A program made the translations under genes and the position numbers. This document shows positions 46,879-60,200 of a DNA stretch of 64,000 nucleotides, one piece after another. Below the pieces are notes generated by a model. It was not told the origin of the DNA, made no database searches, and saw only the letters and a list, made by a program, of their open reading frames with translations. Numbering within the stretch: position 1 is the first letter of the stretch; each line of letters starts with the position of its first letter. Origin of the DNA: Lepisosteus oculatus (Eukaryota > Chordata > Actinopteri > Semionotiformes > Lepisosteidae); the NCBI RefSeq assembly GCF_040954835.1, contig NC_090703.1, positions 7,497,001 through 7,561,000 of the forward strand, in the 5' to 3' direction.

Positions 46879-46884
46879 AATAAA
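46879..46884 (+). other. Polyadenylation signal of SERTAD4-like gene
   Basis: AATAAA stands about 285 nt after the TGA stop and is the first canonical signal on this strand. Another lies at about 49107. Confidence 0.5.
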
Positions 46885-46889
46885 ACTTT

Positions 46890-49370
46890 TAGAAAACAGT
46901 TTCCAGGTCAAGGCTTATGCAAACACAAGCACAGTTGATGTTTTCAAGGTTATTCCGATCTGCTTTTGCTGAGAAAAAAGTATTTTATTAATCAGGCATG
47001 AGAATGGCTTAACCTCTTTGAAGCCAAGAATGTTGCATCTTTGTAGACTGGTCATGAGACTTTGACAGGGGTGCTGCTGTATGGTACTGTACTGTTGTGT
47101 TTTAAGCTGTTTGTGTTACGAACATAATTTACTAACACATTTGGGAAAATTAATTCCGTTACAGGACCACTATGGATGATTCCAAATCATTTTGCTTTTA
47201 AATAGCTGAATCTATGAATATATTTTTCCAGTAATTGGAAGGGAAATTGCATGTGAGAGTGATTAGGGTTTTGATGTTGTATGTTTTGACACCATTTTGA
47301 TTAGTGTTGGCTTTGTGGGCACAGGCCAGTTGCTGAAAGCGCTGCGGTCTGTTTTCCAGGAAGTAAGGTAGTGGTTTGTGTCGGTGTGAGTGGTAGCTGA
47401 CAAGTACCAGTGCGCAGACTCATCCTCTGAGTTGTTTCCAGCAAGGCTTAAAGAGGACATGCTTTCTGTGCTTTCACTCCTGCAAAAACAGTCTCAAACC
47501 TTCTGTGCAACTTTCTGCGTTCCTTACACACCACGGACTTCAGTTCGCTCTTTAGAACGAAGTAGACATGCAGTTCGCTATATCCTGATTTTAGTGGTAT
47601 GATAAAACTTAAGGTTGTATGCATTTAATTTAGGCTTTTCATGAGTTATATTGTATTTGAACGAAGCGTTCTGTGTTTTTGTGGTGGAAGTGGCGTGTAA
47701 ATGTAGTATTGATTCAGTGGATGAGGGACTACCGGCACCCACGGATTCAGCCCACGGTGGATTTAGATGTGGTTTTGCCGCCCTCTGCTGGTCACAGGAA
47801 ATTCGATGGAAAAGAGATGCGTTTCAGTGGATCAATATTTCTATAAATGAGATGGAGATTATTGAAAAATGCAAACTAATCGACTCAGAACAACTGGAGG
47901 TTGAGAACACAGAGTCTGCAGACCATGACAGGTCGAAAAATGGATCCAATGGTTTATTTCCTTTGTAACCTTATTATCTTGTAATTGTGTCCTAATAATG
48001 TGTTTACGATGCTGCTGAAGACATGTCAGATGAGTTTACTTGAGTACGTCTTGTTTTTTTTCCAATACCGATGTAGAACAGGCTTAATTAATTGGTACAA
48101 TCACTGCCAGGATTCCGATATTTTACGACTGTTTCCTACATTTCCTTTAACCTGAATTGTTTCTATACTGCTTTGTAACTGTCTAGATGACGTTAGTTTT
48201 AATACCGTACGTTGCAGTGTGGGGTGCATTTATTATTCAAATCATCGTTGAAAGAAATTCCCTTTGTTAACGAAATGATTAAGGAAAGTTCAGAAATATA
48301 ACCACAAGAAAACGTAATCATTCACACCACAAACAAGCGACTTGTAGGTCCGCCATGATACTTGGCTAATCGTGGATGGGCGGGAAATTCAGATTTCCAT
48401 TGAAAGTAGCTGGATTTTGTTACCTTGAGCCGCTGTATACGACACGGCGATGGGCTGTTTCTTGGTGTTCGTGATTAAAATTGTGTTTTTATTCGTTTTT
48501 GAAAAATGGACACTACTAGCGCTTACATACCCCGCGTTGTATGAAAGAAGGATTTATCACTGACGGTTCCTGAAGAGTAGGGACGTATTTAAAAACCGCT
48601 TCACCCTGGCCAATTTATCATTTATTTATGATATAGCGTTTTTGACAGTGTTTATTTGAAGAATGTTTTGCAGCTTGTGCCAAAATACTTAAATTGACAA
48701 TGATTGTAATTCGGGTAATTCAAATCTAAAGCACCTGTGCCCTGGATAATTGTTTTTTTTTCCCGTCTCGTTGTTTATCTCAGTGGAAGAACTATGATAT
48801 TAACGAAGATGATTGAATTCGCATTTTATTAATGACAATTTATAGTTGTACAATATGTGTGAAATTAATGTTCGCAAGTATAATATATTTTAATATGTGG
48901 CAAAACAAGTCCGATATGCACACCTGTTTTCAGATATTAAGACAAGAAAACTGCGCTGGAAGAGCAAAAATAGAAAAGTTGTTTCTTGTTGGAATTACGT
49001 TTTGTTTGGGTTTTGAAATACACACACTATTTTACAATATTTAAAAATATTTTTGAAAACATAAAAATGCATATACTTTTAAAATGTTATTTTGTTTGAG
49101 AGTGCTAAATAAATTTCAGAAGTTATTGCGTCGTGTTTCTCTCACAAGTGAATGCTGTAAGTGCTTATAAACACCAGAGCTACAACACTGCTATCTTGTG
49201 TCCAAGTGACGAAATTACAGCAGCGCTGCAAGTTCAGCAAAGCCCCTGGATTACAGAATTGAAAGGATTCAGATTCCGCAGGATTTGAAAACGTCACAAT
49301 GATAGACAGTCATGTGACTTGAGGCTGCCGACACATGGACACGGCTCAGGTAAACCTTACCTGCTGAAAT
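46890..49370. other. Region downstream of SERTAD4-like gene
   Basis: Apart from the CTCF-type site there is no supported feature. A 105-codon ORF at 47651-47968 overlaps that site and has no splice or family support. 48.0-49.3 kb is AT-rich. Confidence 0.5.
47776..47794 (-). promoter_or_regulatory. Perfect CTCF consensus site
   Basis: On the minus strand the 19 bases TGACCAGCAGAGGGCGGCA fit the consensus YGRCCASYAGRKGGCRSYR at every position. The site lies about 900 bp beyond the SERTAD4-like polyadenylation signal, at the start of a long gene-free stretch. Confidence 0.6.
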
Positions 49371-49379
49371 ATTCAGCAT

Positions 49380-49680
49380 ATATCCAGCCATTTTCTAACT
49401 GCTTTTCCCAGTTCCAAGCTGGAACACCTCCAGGCAAGCAATGGGTGCAAGGCAGGGTATAACCAGTCCATCGCAGGGCAGAACAGACACAAACACAGAT
49501 ACTCAAACCTAGGATCAGTTTTCCCAGAAGCCAGTTCACCTGCCAGAATGTCTTTGGACTGTGGGAGGAAACCGGAGCACCCACACAAACAAACTCCACA
49601 CAGGTCGAGAATTGACCCCAGGGCCCCAGTGCTGCAAGACAGCAACGCTAGCCACTGTGCCACTGCACCACTCTTCTCCA
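49380..49680 (+). repeat. Dispersed repeat, family B, best-preserved copy
   Basis: It has all the blocks in order: 'caggcaagcaatgggtgcaa', 'ccagtccatcgcagggcag', 'cagttttcccagaagccagt', 'ctttggactgtgggaggaaa', 'ccggagcaccc', 'aaactccacacagg' and a 'gccactgtgccactgcacca' end. Family assignment is unknown to me. Confidence 0.8.
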
Positions 49681-50399
49681 TATTCCAGCCTATTTAAAAT
49701 TCTAATGCTATCTCTTGTGCAGCAATTGGTATACAAATGTCCTGAAATTGTGCTTAAATAGCTGGTCCAGACTGTGCTTAATAGAGTTAAATTGGACTTT
49801 GTCTTTGGCCTCGCTGGTTGTTATAGCAGGCTTTTGCAATGTCAGACGTTAACTGAGAGCGTGATTAAAATAACTACCTAGACCGTTGAAAACGGTATTA
49901 AAACCTTTTAAAAGCAATTTCTACCATAACCCCACTTGGAGAAAAATACCTCTTTTGGCTTAATTATATTGGTAAGAAAGCAGCTCTGTTATTTTGCATT
50001 AATGGTACGTGCTTTACAGATCAGCTGCCTGCTTTGTAATTGCAGTTTGAGTGCATAAAACTGCAGTCCTATGACTACTGTGGTACATTACATAACCAAT
50101 CAAAATACCACTGGGCCCTTGACACAAGAAAGATAAATGATGGAAAGGGGCAGGCAAAGCACTTTACAATGAACAGCCGAGTCCGTGCTTTAAAGAGGCC
50201 TTTTGTACCTAGCTGCTGAAAAGCTTTGGCACCGTCTGGCTCTTGATGGGTGCTGCCTGCAGCTGGCTTTGATCTTTTTCACATAAAAACCCGTAGTGCT
50301 CATTGCAGGCCACTCAGGAACAGTGTGACAAGGGCCACATTCTCCCCTGTGCTGGAGATGTGCGTTTCCAAATTCTGAAGACCTGAATTTTTTGGAGTC

Positions 50400-51260
50400 C
50401 ATTGGTTTTATCCGTAAATGCTGCTTGTGGTTAAATTGATCCTTGGATCAATGAACTGCTAACTACCAAACCTGCAACAGGTTCGCTATTTTCGTTTTTC
50501 AATCTGTCAAATTCAGCAAATAAATAGTATTTGTGCATTAAAAGGTGCAGGGGTATGGCATGTTTACGTTTGTAGCCTGCAAAGGTTGAGCTAGCTTCTT
50601 TTCACTTCGAGATTAGGTGAAACATGCAATTTGAACAGGGGTGTTCAAGCTGTTGCACGCAACTGTGTGTGAGCGGAATGGCCCTCTCTTGTTTGAATCC
50701 TTCCTTATGTTCTCATGCTTCAGTCAGTATATCTCTGCATGAGGAGTTTACAGCACAGATTCCATTCACTACTTCATTGCAGAAGTTTTGCTGTTGCTTG
50801 GCTCCAATGTTTTTCAAATTTAGGTGTGGCAGGTCCGCTTCTCCCAGCCATCCTTCTGCTATCAATGTGTTTCTCTGGGTGAACCCCAGGGCCAGATCAA
50901 AGTCTTAGCGGTCCGTCTGTAGATGAAAGATGGACAGATCCTGTGCAGTAAGGATATTATGATATACTAATTGCAGGCTTGACTTTTTTTCTGGACTGTG
51001 TTTTAGTATCTTATCATCTGTTGCTCTTCTTTGGACTCCCTCCAATGCTTCTTGATCCCTTCTGTAAAGTGGAGACCAGAGTTGTACGCAGTACTCCAGA
51101 TAAGTGATACATAGTACTGTTTCAGCATAATCTCTGTTGACTTGTATTTGACACTTCTGCTATGTCATCAAGCATTTTTTTGCCTTTTTAAGAACACAAG
51201 AAATATGACAAAGTCATTGCCTGTTTGACAGTTTTATTGCTTAACGACATTGCTAAGATG
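50400..51260. repeat. Family A-like dispersed repeat fragments
   Basis: A reverse fragment lies near 50435-50490 ('ttgatccttggatcaatgaa'). A fragment with 'gcggaatggccctctcttgt' is near 50675. A forward piece at 50990-51190 has 'ctcttctttggactccctcc' and 'aaagtggagaccagagttgt'. These belong to long interspersed fish repeats, broken here by other sequence. Confidence 0.5.
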
Positions 51261-51784
51261 CTGAATTAACCTTCTACAACCCCCTTTACTTATTATTCTT
51301 TCTGATTCTGAACGGGGTGATGTTTTTTAAGTGTGTGATTTCCACTATTTCAAGGTGTTCTGTTCTTAATTATATATCATTTCTAGTAAAGGGCATATCT
51401 GCGATGGCCTTCTAATTCATTATGATGTGCACTATTTTTCCCCTACAATTTTTATTTTTTATATTCCTCTACACTTTTTATGCACTTTAACTCAATCTTA
51501 ACTTTTCTTTTCCAAATAAAATCCCGATGACGGCATTGGACATTATTGTTAGCTTGCACTTGGACTGTTCTCTTCAAGCTGGCCTTTGAAAGTTCTGCTT
51601 TCTTCTTGCAAAAGAGATCTTATTTCAGGACATTCTTTTTTCAGTGTCCTCCAAGCTGTGTAGTCTGTGCAACAGTCATTTTTCTTCACCAGCCATTCAA
51701 AAAACACCTCGCAGAGTTCTTAATTAATTCAAATTAAGTTTCTTTTCCTGACTTTATCCTGCATGTTTGGATTATCATTCTAGA

Positions 51785-52080
51785 TTTCTCCCAGGTTGGT
51801 CAACTGTGGCTAAGGATCTACACCTGTGGCTGGAAGGTTGCCGGTTCGTATCCCGCAGCCGGCAGAGGAATCCTACTCCATTGGGCCCCTGAGCAAGGCC
51901 CTTAACCCCAACTGCTTCAGGGGCGCCGTATAAATGGCTGACCCTGCGCTCTGACCCCAAGCTTCTCTCTCCCCGTCTGTGTGCTTGTGTGTCTTGTGGA
52001 GAGCAAGCTGGGGTATGCGAAAAGACAAATTCCCCATGTAAGAAATTGTATATGGCTAATAAAGTGATCTTATCTTAAAA
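51785..52080 (+). mobile_element. tRNA-derived SINE, near full length
   Basis: A tRNA-like head with the B-box 'ggttgccggttcgtatcccg' is followed by the conserved body 'cccctgagcaaggcccttaa', 'tggctgaccctgcgctctga' and 'agcaagctggggtatgcgaa'. The tail is 'gtatatggctaataaagtga' and a short 'tcttatcttaaaa' end. Confidence 0.8.
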
Positions 52081-53784
52081 TAAGTTAATTGACGGTATGA
52101 CAAAATTTGACAAATTCCAAAATAAGCATAAAATCATTAACTACTGTGAGTCGTCTTGTTGCCGCAAGTCCCTGATCTGGGGCAAAACTAAGAGTTTGTG
52201 AGAAGTGCGTCATGAAGCAGCCCTTCCTGCTCACTAGTCACTGTGATTACTAATGTAATGCGATGTACGAGCGAATACGTACAGGTTTTCCAGCAGACAT
52301 ATCACAGCAGAAATGTTCCAGCATGACCTGCGTACAGAGCTAACAAGTAACTAGTATTTGTCCGCAAAACTGTTTGGAAGTTGAGAGCAGTATTTTTATT
52401 GGATTAAAAGAGATATGCTTGCAAGCCTGCTTGTTCATGATGTTATAGGGACTCTTCACATCACTAGATGTTTTGTTGCCTCGTTCTGAATGGCAGAATA
52501 TGGCGCTGTGTGTAAATGGAAATTTAATGTATTTTGTAATGTAAATTGGAGGTTTTGCAAAGTACTGTGATACCTTTTACTTTTATTGCAGTTTGAAATG
52601 CACTGCTCAATGCCTAATCTTTCTAACCCTGAAGTATAAAAATAGCGTTGCATTTCCCCTTTAATGGGAAATATAACTACAATACTAATAGTGACCATAA
52701 GAGGTCCTCACAGCCCAATGGTCTCGCAGTGAGAGACGCAGTACATTGAATTGACAGTATTCTTTGTACTGGGGGGGAGGGATGATGCTCAGACAAGTTA
52801 AAATGAACCAGTTCGATGTTCTTCATTGTAACAGTTTAATGAACTGAAACATCTTCTCCCAGCATAATAAAAATTCCTAATGTCTGACAGGTGTTATTGT
52901 ATAACAGGCAGTATTTAAATTCTAGTGCAAAGACTGAGACGATTAGGGGCTTTGCTGGAATAGAGAATAGTGGAATGTTTCTAAACTAGCATTATTAAGG
53001 GTGGCCCATGTGTGTCCGGTTAGAGTCCATGCCAGAGTGGGTAAGGGAGTCAAAACCGAGAGGCTGAGTTACTTTAGTGTAACAGACATACAATCCCTCT
53101 GCCTTGGTTACAGAGCCTAAACAGTGGTGTTGAAATGGAAAATGCTGATCTCTTTTCCATTTCACTAAAGTGTGGGTTGATGGTAAAGTAGAGGGTTTGA
53201 ATTGGGCAGCTCAAATAAGTGAGAAGAAACAGTGGGAACCTAAAGGTAAATACAGGATTATCACTTTGTATTGCTTCTAAAGCCCTGACGGCATTCCATT
53301 ATCTTGTAGCAAATTACAGCTACTTGACTATATAATGGTACATAAACTCAAAGTATGGATTGAGAGCAATGGCATAGATACATGCTGTATACTGTATATG
53401 TTGAAATATGTCTGTGATAGTGAAGTCAGTGATAAATATCGTGTTTCCCACTCCTGTGAGCAGTGCTCTAAACATTTCTATGAAAATAAACTTTTCATTT
53501 AAAATACTCTGCACATTGGAATCCTAAAGATCTGAAGAAAAATTCCATAAAAAAACTCAGGGGTACAGTATTTAATGCACTCTGGAAATAAAAAAGTGTC
53601 CCGCCAAACAATTGTGCAGGAGGAAAATGGAAATCAGGAAGATATGTAACTTCAAAACTTCAATCTCCACACTGATACACAGACGTGGGCTCCGAAGGGT
53701 CTCCTGTGAGACATAGGATGCAAGTATTTCAATGAGAAGGCTTTACTACTGGAAAGGAAATAATTTGAATACAAAAGAATATAG
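52081..53784. other. Intergenic AT-rich DNA
   Basis: I see no exon, known repeat or regulatory motif that I can support here. Confidence 0.5.
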
Positions 53785-54362
53785 CCAGTAGCCATATCAC
53801 CCTGCAACTCACAACTGGCAACCCCACTGAAGCTCAGCAGATGTGAGCCTGGTCAGTACCTGGATGGGAGACCTCCTGGGAAAAGCTGAGGTTGCTGCTG
53901 GAAGAGGTGTTAGTGGGGCCAGCAGGGGGCGCTCACCCTGCGGTCCATGTGGGTCCTAATGCCCCAGTATAGTGACGGGGACACTATACTGTAAACAGGC
54001 GCCGTCCTTCGGATGAGACGTAAAACCGAGGTCCTGACTCTCTGTGGTCATGAAAAATCCCAGGGTGTTTCTCGAAAAGAATAGGGGTGTAACCCTGGCG
54101 TCCTGGCCAAATTTCCCATCGGCCTTTATCAATCATGGCCTCCTAACAATCCCCCTATTATAAATTGGCTTAATTACTCTGCTCTCCTCCCCACTGATCG
54201 CTGATGTGTGGTGAGCGTTCTGGCGCACTATGGCTGCCGTTGCATCATCCAGGTGGATGCTGCACATTGGTGGTGATCGAGGGGAGTCCCCATTACCTGT
54301 AAAGCGCTTTGAGTGGAGTGTCCAGAAAATATATAAGTGTAAGCAATTATTATTATTATTAA
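53785..54362 (+). mobile_element. 5S rRNA-derived SINE, full length
   Basis: The head matches 5S rRNA: 'agccatatcaccctg' (5S start), then 'gaagctcagcag' and 'gcctggtcagtacctggatg' with 'ggagacctcctggg', which covers the internal promoter region. A body of about 350 bp follows and ends in the LINE-like tail 'tgtaaagcgctttgagtgga' and a (TTA)n-type run at 54343-54361. It is the best-kept of three copies in the window. Confidence 0.88.
53916..53934 (+). promoter_or_regulatory. CTCF-like motif carried by 5S-SINE
   Basis: CCAGCAGGGGGCGCT (53919-53933) fits the CTCF core at all 15 positions; 17 of 19 positions fit the longer consensus. It lies in the body of the SINE just after the 5S-like head. 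Confidence 0.5.
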
Positions 54363-55349
54363 TATGTTTACTAGAGGCCAATGGATTCATATAAAAATCC
54401 TGCAACCCACTATGGTGCATGACGGATTCTGCTCTCAATCTGCTGCTCTACAACCTGTTCCTTATCCTATTAAACAAGATAGAAACACGGTCATACGCAT
54501 AAAAACGTGTTAAGTTCTGTCTGAGACTCTGACTATGCTGTTTTACAGGGCAGCCTGCAGATATTTACAAAAACAGATGCTTGGGTGAAATACTTTGTAA
54601 TGTAATTAATGATTGCAGCAAATCAAAATGAGTATGTGAAGCAAGATAGTGCTGAAATATTTCCCTTCCCTGGCAGCCTATACAAGCTTAGAATGGCACT
54701 GTAAGTGTATTTCTTACCAAAATAGCCCCAGGGGTTCAATAGAGAACTGGCACTTTTCTATAGAACCTAAATAACCTATTTTTCAAAGATAATAAATACT
54801 TGGAAGTTATTTACTCATTTCAGTAATTTGTTTAGTTAAGGCAGTCTGATTCTTGAGCGCTGAAGTGTATTCTATTTTATAGATCTCTAAATTACTTGTT
54901 TAATTGATAACTGTTTAAGTGTTCCAGGTGTTTAGAAAACAATGATTTAGTGCTGATCTATAACACCCGCTGGATAGGGGCTCTTGGGGACTAGGATTGG
55001 AGATTTCTGCTATGGACACCCATAAATCATCTATACTGTAGGCTATATTCATAAGAGATGACCAGTACTGCACCTCATTTACTGTAGGAAAACAGAACTA
55101 TATACACATCCTACAGTACATGTTTCAATTAGGATCTTTTCATAATATACAGTAAGTGAGAAGAAGCTCACTAGAACCAAAACTCTAGAACAGTGGAGAC
55201 TCTGACAGGGTTCCAGGAAGAAAGGGAAGATGGTTATGAAGAAATGCACCAAAAATAATCAAATATTCACTGTGTTATACCACTGCTGTATCAGTATGTT
55301 AGTGTGGTATACAATGGCTTCCATTGTAGAACAGTTTTAGTCATTTCAG

Positions 55350-55691
55350 GTGGTAGGGATAGTTATAATGTGGGACCGGGTGCTGGTTGTTTTGTGCCTG
55401 TTGTCATATCCTTATTCCCTACGCATTGACTTTCAACTGACTTTACATTTACGTTGCTCTGCAATTTATAGAGGACATTTGCGGCTTGTGAAAACTGGAA
55501 TGGATCAAGCTGTTCCACGGCGGGAAACCCTACTTTTGCTTCCGCAGCCGGGGAAGAGGAGAGACCAAGAAAACAACGATTGTGGGGACTGTGAGGAAGA
55601 TGAAAAAACGGAGAGCAGGACAAAGGAAGAAGGAGAGTTCACCAAGGGAAAGCAGAAAGCACTAAAACTCTTGTCAAGCCATCAGTCCTGA
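55350..55691 (+). other. Speculative ORF with signal-peptide-like start
   Basis: From ATG 55368 the frame reads MWDRVLVVLCLLSYPYSLRI, which looks like a secretory signal, then a Cys-containing stretch and a charged Lys/Glu-rich C-terminal half, ending in TGA at 55689-55691. I recognise no family. An acceptor-like 'gtcatttcag' sits at 55348, and the ORF is richer in GC than its surroundings. It could be a lineage-specific gene, a terminal exon or chance. Confidence 0.2.
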
Positions 55692-56599
55692 TTAAGTGTT
55701 TCATTTTTAAGAGCCAGCTGGCTTCAGGTCATGTGAGGAGCGTAATTCCCCCTGTCCTCCAGGTTAATTCTCTGATCCAGCTTGCCAGTCTAAGCTCTAG
55801 ACTCTGGAATCACTAGGCTCTGGTTTAAACGGAACAGTGATGCTGCATTTCAAGAAAAACAACAGAGAGCAGATCAGATGAATAGAAATTCAACTCCAAG
55901 CCCGTACAACTAGAGGCACAATTAAGACATCAGTCACTTGCACTGCCTTAAAAGAAAACAGCTCAATAAAGCAGAATTTCATTTGCAAAAACATTTTTAA
56001 AAATCCTTCAGGGTACCTAATAATGTGTATTTATGTGTTAGAATGTGTCTTTTATCACTCTCTTGAGCAAAGCTAGAAATGCATAAAAGGCAATTAAAGA
56101 ACTCCAATCTCATGGGAAGTACAGTAAATGAATATAGATCATCTCAAAGTTTAGTTAAGTGATTTTTGCCTGTTGAGTAACCCTCAAAAGACTCAAAGCG
56201 TACTCACAATATTTGATTTTGTATTACTTGTACCACTGCATCACACGTTGCACATTAAGTAAAGGAGCAGATAATTTGTGAACATCCAGAGAACAGCAAA
56301 GAAAGGATATTTAAAGTCCCGTTTGGCAGTCCCTGTGGTTGTGTGTTCGTCTCTTTCTCCCCATCATTCTCCTGCACTCCTGGCTTCTTATGAAGGGTGA
56401 GGTGGCAGCTTGTCTCCCCCCCAGGATTAGCAAGAGGTCAGAGAGCTGCACATTGGTCCGCTAATACTTTGTTCAGCAAAATATTTCAGTATTACTGTAA
56501 AAAGTAAGCAATTATAGGTAATTCAGTAATGTCATAAGCCTTATTATCACAAGTTCTCCTGCCTGAGTATTTTACTTTCACAAGAATGAAAAAAGCAAG

Positions 56600-57280
56600 G
56601 CGTTTATTTATAAAAATGCACAGGAGGCACTTTTGCAGAGAACTCCGGGTACTCTCCATTTATCTTATTTCTCCTGTCAGAATGTGTAAATGACAAATGG
56701 CGACATGCGTATTAATTTAACATGACACACTTAGGATTTATAAAGTAAATTAGTATCACCTTGTTACCTCTGAAAGGGAAGAGTGATTTGTGTGAATGCC
56801 TGGGGCTGGATCGCAGGATAAACCAGCAGGATACAAAGTGACTGAGATACGGCACTTTATTTCCCTGCCTGCTGTTGCGGTGATATGAGGCAGGCATATA
56901 TACAGAGCTTGGAGGAGATGCCCCTAACACTCCCATTGAGACATGGGAGCACATCACGTGAAAAATAGTCTCTTGTTGCCATTCCGCTGGCAATATAATT
57001 TCCTCTATGCCAGAAAAGCCCTGTGCAAACCTCTTCAGAAGATGAGCTCCGAAATGCACTACTCCTGAAGTAAATAGAAAACCGCATGGGAAATAATACA
57101 CAAACGCCGTTTCATTACATGAAGCTAACGCAAATCTAACTCCCTCAGATGTTACTGCTGAAAGGATTTTACTGCAACGTAAAACAAAAAGCAACCACCT
57201 CACTTTGTGAGCTGCCCAGTATTTGTGTGTGTTTATGGTGTGTTTGACCGCAGCACCCCAGAGCACAGCTCAGACTCAAA
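56600..57280. promoter_or_regulatory. Candidate conserved non-coding block
   Basis: This is a compositionally even, complex stretch inside AT-rich DNA without repeats. It is open for 185 codons on the minus strand by lack of TA-rich words. No protein family is recognisable. An enhancer is one explanation; conservation cannot be assessed here. Confidence 0.2.
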
Positions 57281-60200
57281 GCTGTGAGGCTGATCGGTTA
57301 TGACCTCTGTGACAGTGTCTTGGCACAGACCCTTGCAGACTGATAATGACCTGGAGGGAGAGAGGGGAGACAATGATATAACCCAGCAAACCTAGCCCTC
57401 AACAACCTCGGCTGGCCACTTACCAAAATGAGACTAATGGCTTCGTGTTTGCTCTATGATTTAAGTTCGCTGTGTCTCCAAGTAGTATTGATAGGTCAAG
57501 AGTACATTGGCTCCAATGAGAACCTGTGCAAAGTGTACAATTACAATCCCATGGAAACGGCAAAATTCCAAATGACATAAAATTTACAATGGACTTAATT
57601 ATTTAATGGTACTAGAACTTTGACAGATATTGTTTGTTTTGTGTGTCTACAGCTTACCCTCTGTTTTCGAAGGGCATTCTGGAACTGGGAAATTCATATG
57701 CAGATACAAATCGGTGCAAATAATAAAGTACATCAACAGTAACAGCGATAATGAAATAAAAGAATGCTGTGATGTACAGTATGTGAACATACAGAGTTCT
57801 GTATTTGGGACAGAAATGTAGTTTTTATACATTTTTAGGAAGGATTCTCACCTGTACTTTCACAGGCTGCAGGTAAGCACTCTTAGTACCTAAGGTGCTA
57901 TCCCATGCCATGTATCAAAAGAGAAATTAATTTAATGTATTATACTCAGCTGAGAAGTACAAAACAGTAAAATGAGACCTGATTTTTGTTTAGATTACTT
58001 ATGATCTTTTTGCAAAATACGTTCTCTGCTATACGTATCATAGTTTAACATTTTCTAGTTGCTAGAATATATGTGCTGATTAATTCTAATGATATTCAGA
58101 GTTGTATAATTCTTTGCATTACATTTCCAGCAGTGCTTGTAAGGCCATCTGTCTGGTGATCGTGCTGAGTATTTATCCAAAATTTCCACACATTGTGTTG
58201 CCATCTGTGTTGCTTCATTTGTAGCCCTTACTTGAGAAATGTTACATCTTGATAACTGACTTCCAGGGAAGCAGAGTGATTGGCACAGAGAGCTCTTGTG
58301 CAAGGTGTCCTGCTGGGAGAGGTTTATTATAATTACACTCCAACAGCACAATGGTCCCGCCCACTCTCAGGACTGGAGGGGTGTGGCTAGGTCATTAGGA
58401 TAAACAGCACCTTAATCCTTGTTAAAGCAGAACACAGAATGTGAAAACATCCTGGAAAAGAACATTATGAGGCAGAATAATTGTGGAATTTTTCCATAAA
58501 CTTGGCAAACAGGCACACAGAAGTGGCGTGCACAAAATGTCATCTTAACATCAACGCAGTTACCGAAATGAAGCTTTATAAACCCCTTATACTGTATATA
58601 TGTGTAAAAATAATTTTGTAGAAGCTCTTTGTTGTTCAGATATCACATGCACGTTCTCCATTGTCCTGGAGGAATATGGTTTCTTACTTCAGCCACTTGA
58701 TCACATTCAGATTGAACCTGAAATCAGTAAGGCTGGTGGTGGGAACAGGCTCCTGTTGCCTGTCTATTGAATGTACCTGTATGTGACACTTGAGACTTTC
58801 TATATCACCATGCTCCTTTACACACCTTATAATAACCTTGTTTATTAGAGTTAAGTTAAAGTCTTAAAAAAATGATACAGACATGATGTAGGGTAGAGGG
58901 CACATAATGTATATTGTGCACTAGCTGAAAGAAAGTTCGAGTGCATTTTGTTTTGCTTTTGTTGTGAAATTTTTGTCGACTTGGCTCGAGTTATATTCAA
59001 ATTGGAGACAAGGAAACACGGTTATGAAGAGCCTAGTCTGTCTTTTCAGATCTGATAACGGCTTGTCGGGAATTGCAAATCTCTCCCGTCACCCTCGCGC
59101 TAAATGCCTCAAAGTGTTAATGCTTTCCGTTCCTTGCTGTATAAACTATTTAATGTCGTAATTAAGATGAAATTATGAGAGCACCTCATTAGCAGCCCTT
59201 CTGCAACCGTTCGCCAATTGGCGTCTCACCACATGTGCTTGAAAGGAAAATTTCTTGTTCAAATAAACCTATACACGCAGACTCATAGAAAGACTCACTC
59301 CTTTGAAATAGTTTACTGGGGTATGACATGGAAAAAATCAGAGTAACACTTTGCAATTCTAGATAAAGTGTTCTAAAGAACAGAGGTACTGTATGGCAAC
59401 TGGTGAAAATCCACGAAAACACCAGGAGGTGATGCAGGCTCCACACAGAAAAACTCAAATCATGCATTCAAGATCTAAGTGGAGGCCTGCTGTTGCACCC
59501 TTGAGCAAGTTACTTTGCTCCGATTACTCCTGGCACTCTCCAGGTGGTCATTGAAAATGAGAATTAGATCTAATTAGATAAAGGACATATTTGCTAACTT
59601 TACAACGAAATTAAAATAAAATCAATCAATCCTGAACTACTTAGTAGTCCAGGAAACATACTGTGCAGTGTCTGCTTTTACTGGGTGAATGTGCACCTCT
59701 TTCATTATATGAAATGGATAAATTAGCCGAAGGCAACTGTTCACAAGGAATATTGTATCAAAAACATGTACAGTATATTTTCCATAACTCAAAACCATCC
59801 CCTAACTATATTTGTATCATTAGGATCAGACGCAAGCAGTCAGGACAGCTCCAAAGATGAATCATCCCAGAGACAGCAGGGAGGTGAATCTTCTTCCTTT
59901 ATTCTCAACGTGCTCAATGGATGTTCCATAAACCACAGGCATTTCAAAGAAAAGGAGTAAGCACCTGACACAAAATACACTCATTAAATACTCTCTGGCT
60001 AACTATTGCCCACCTTTGCTGTAACTTTCTAACCCTAAAGGGTAAACAAATTGAGCAGTACAGTAATTACCATTTAGCCCAGAGTACATCAGACAACATT
60101 CCATAATACTACCTCTCTAGTCTTCCTCAACCTCATTACCAGAACTTATGACCAAATAAGGAAGTTACTATGGCAGCCCCAGGACTAAGGAATGATGACC

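Noticed and set aside
47651..47968. 105-codon ORF after the SERTAD4-like gene
   Set aside because: No family, no splice context, and it spans the CTCF-type motif; likely chance.
56712..57266. 184-codon minus-strand ORF
   Set aside because: No recognisable domain or KCNH5 similarity; better explained as a complex non-coding block.
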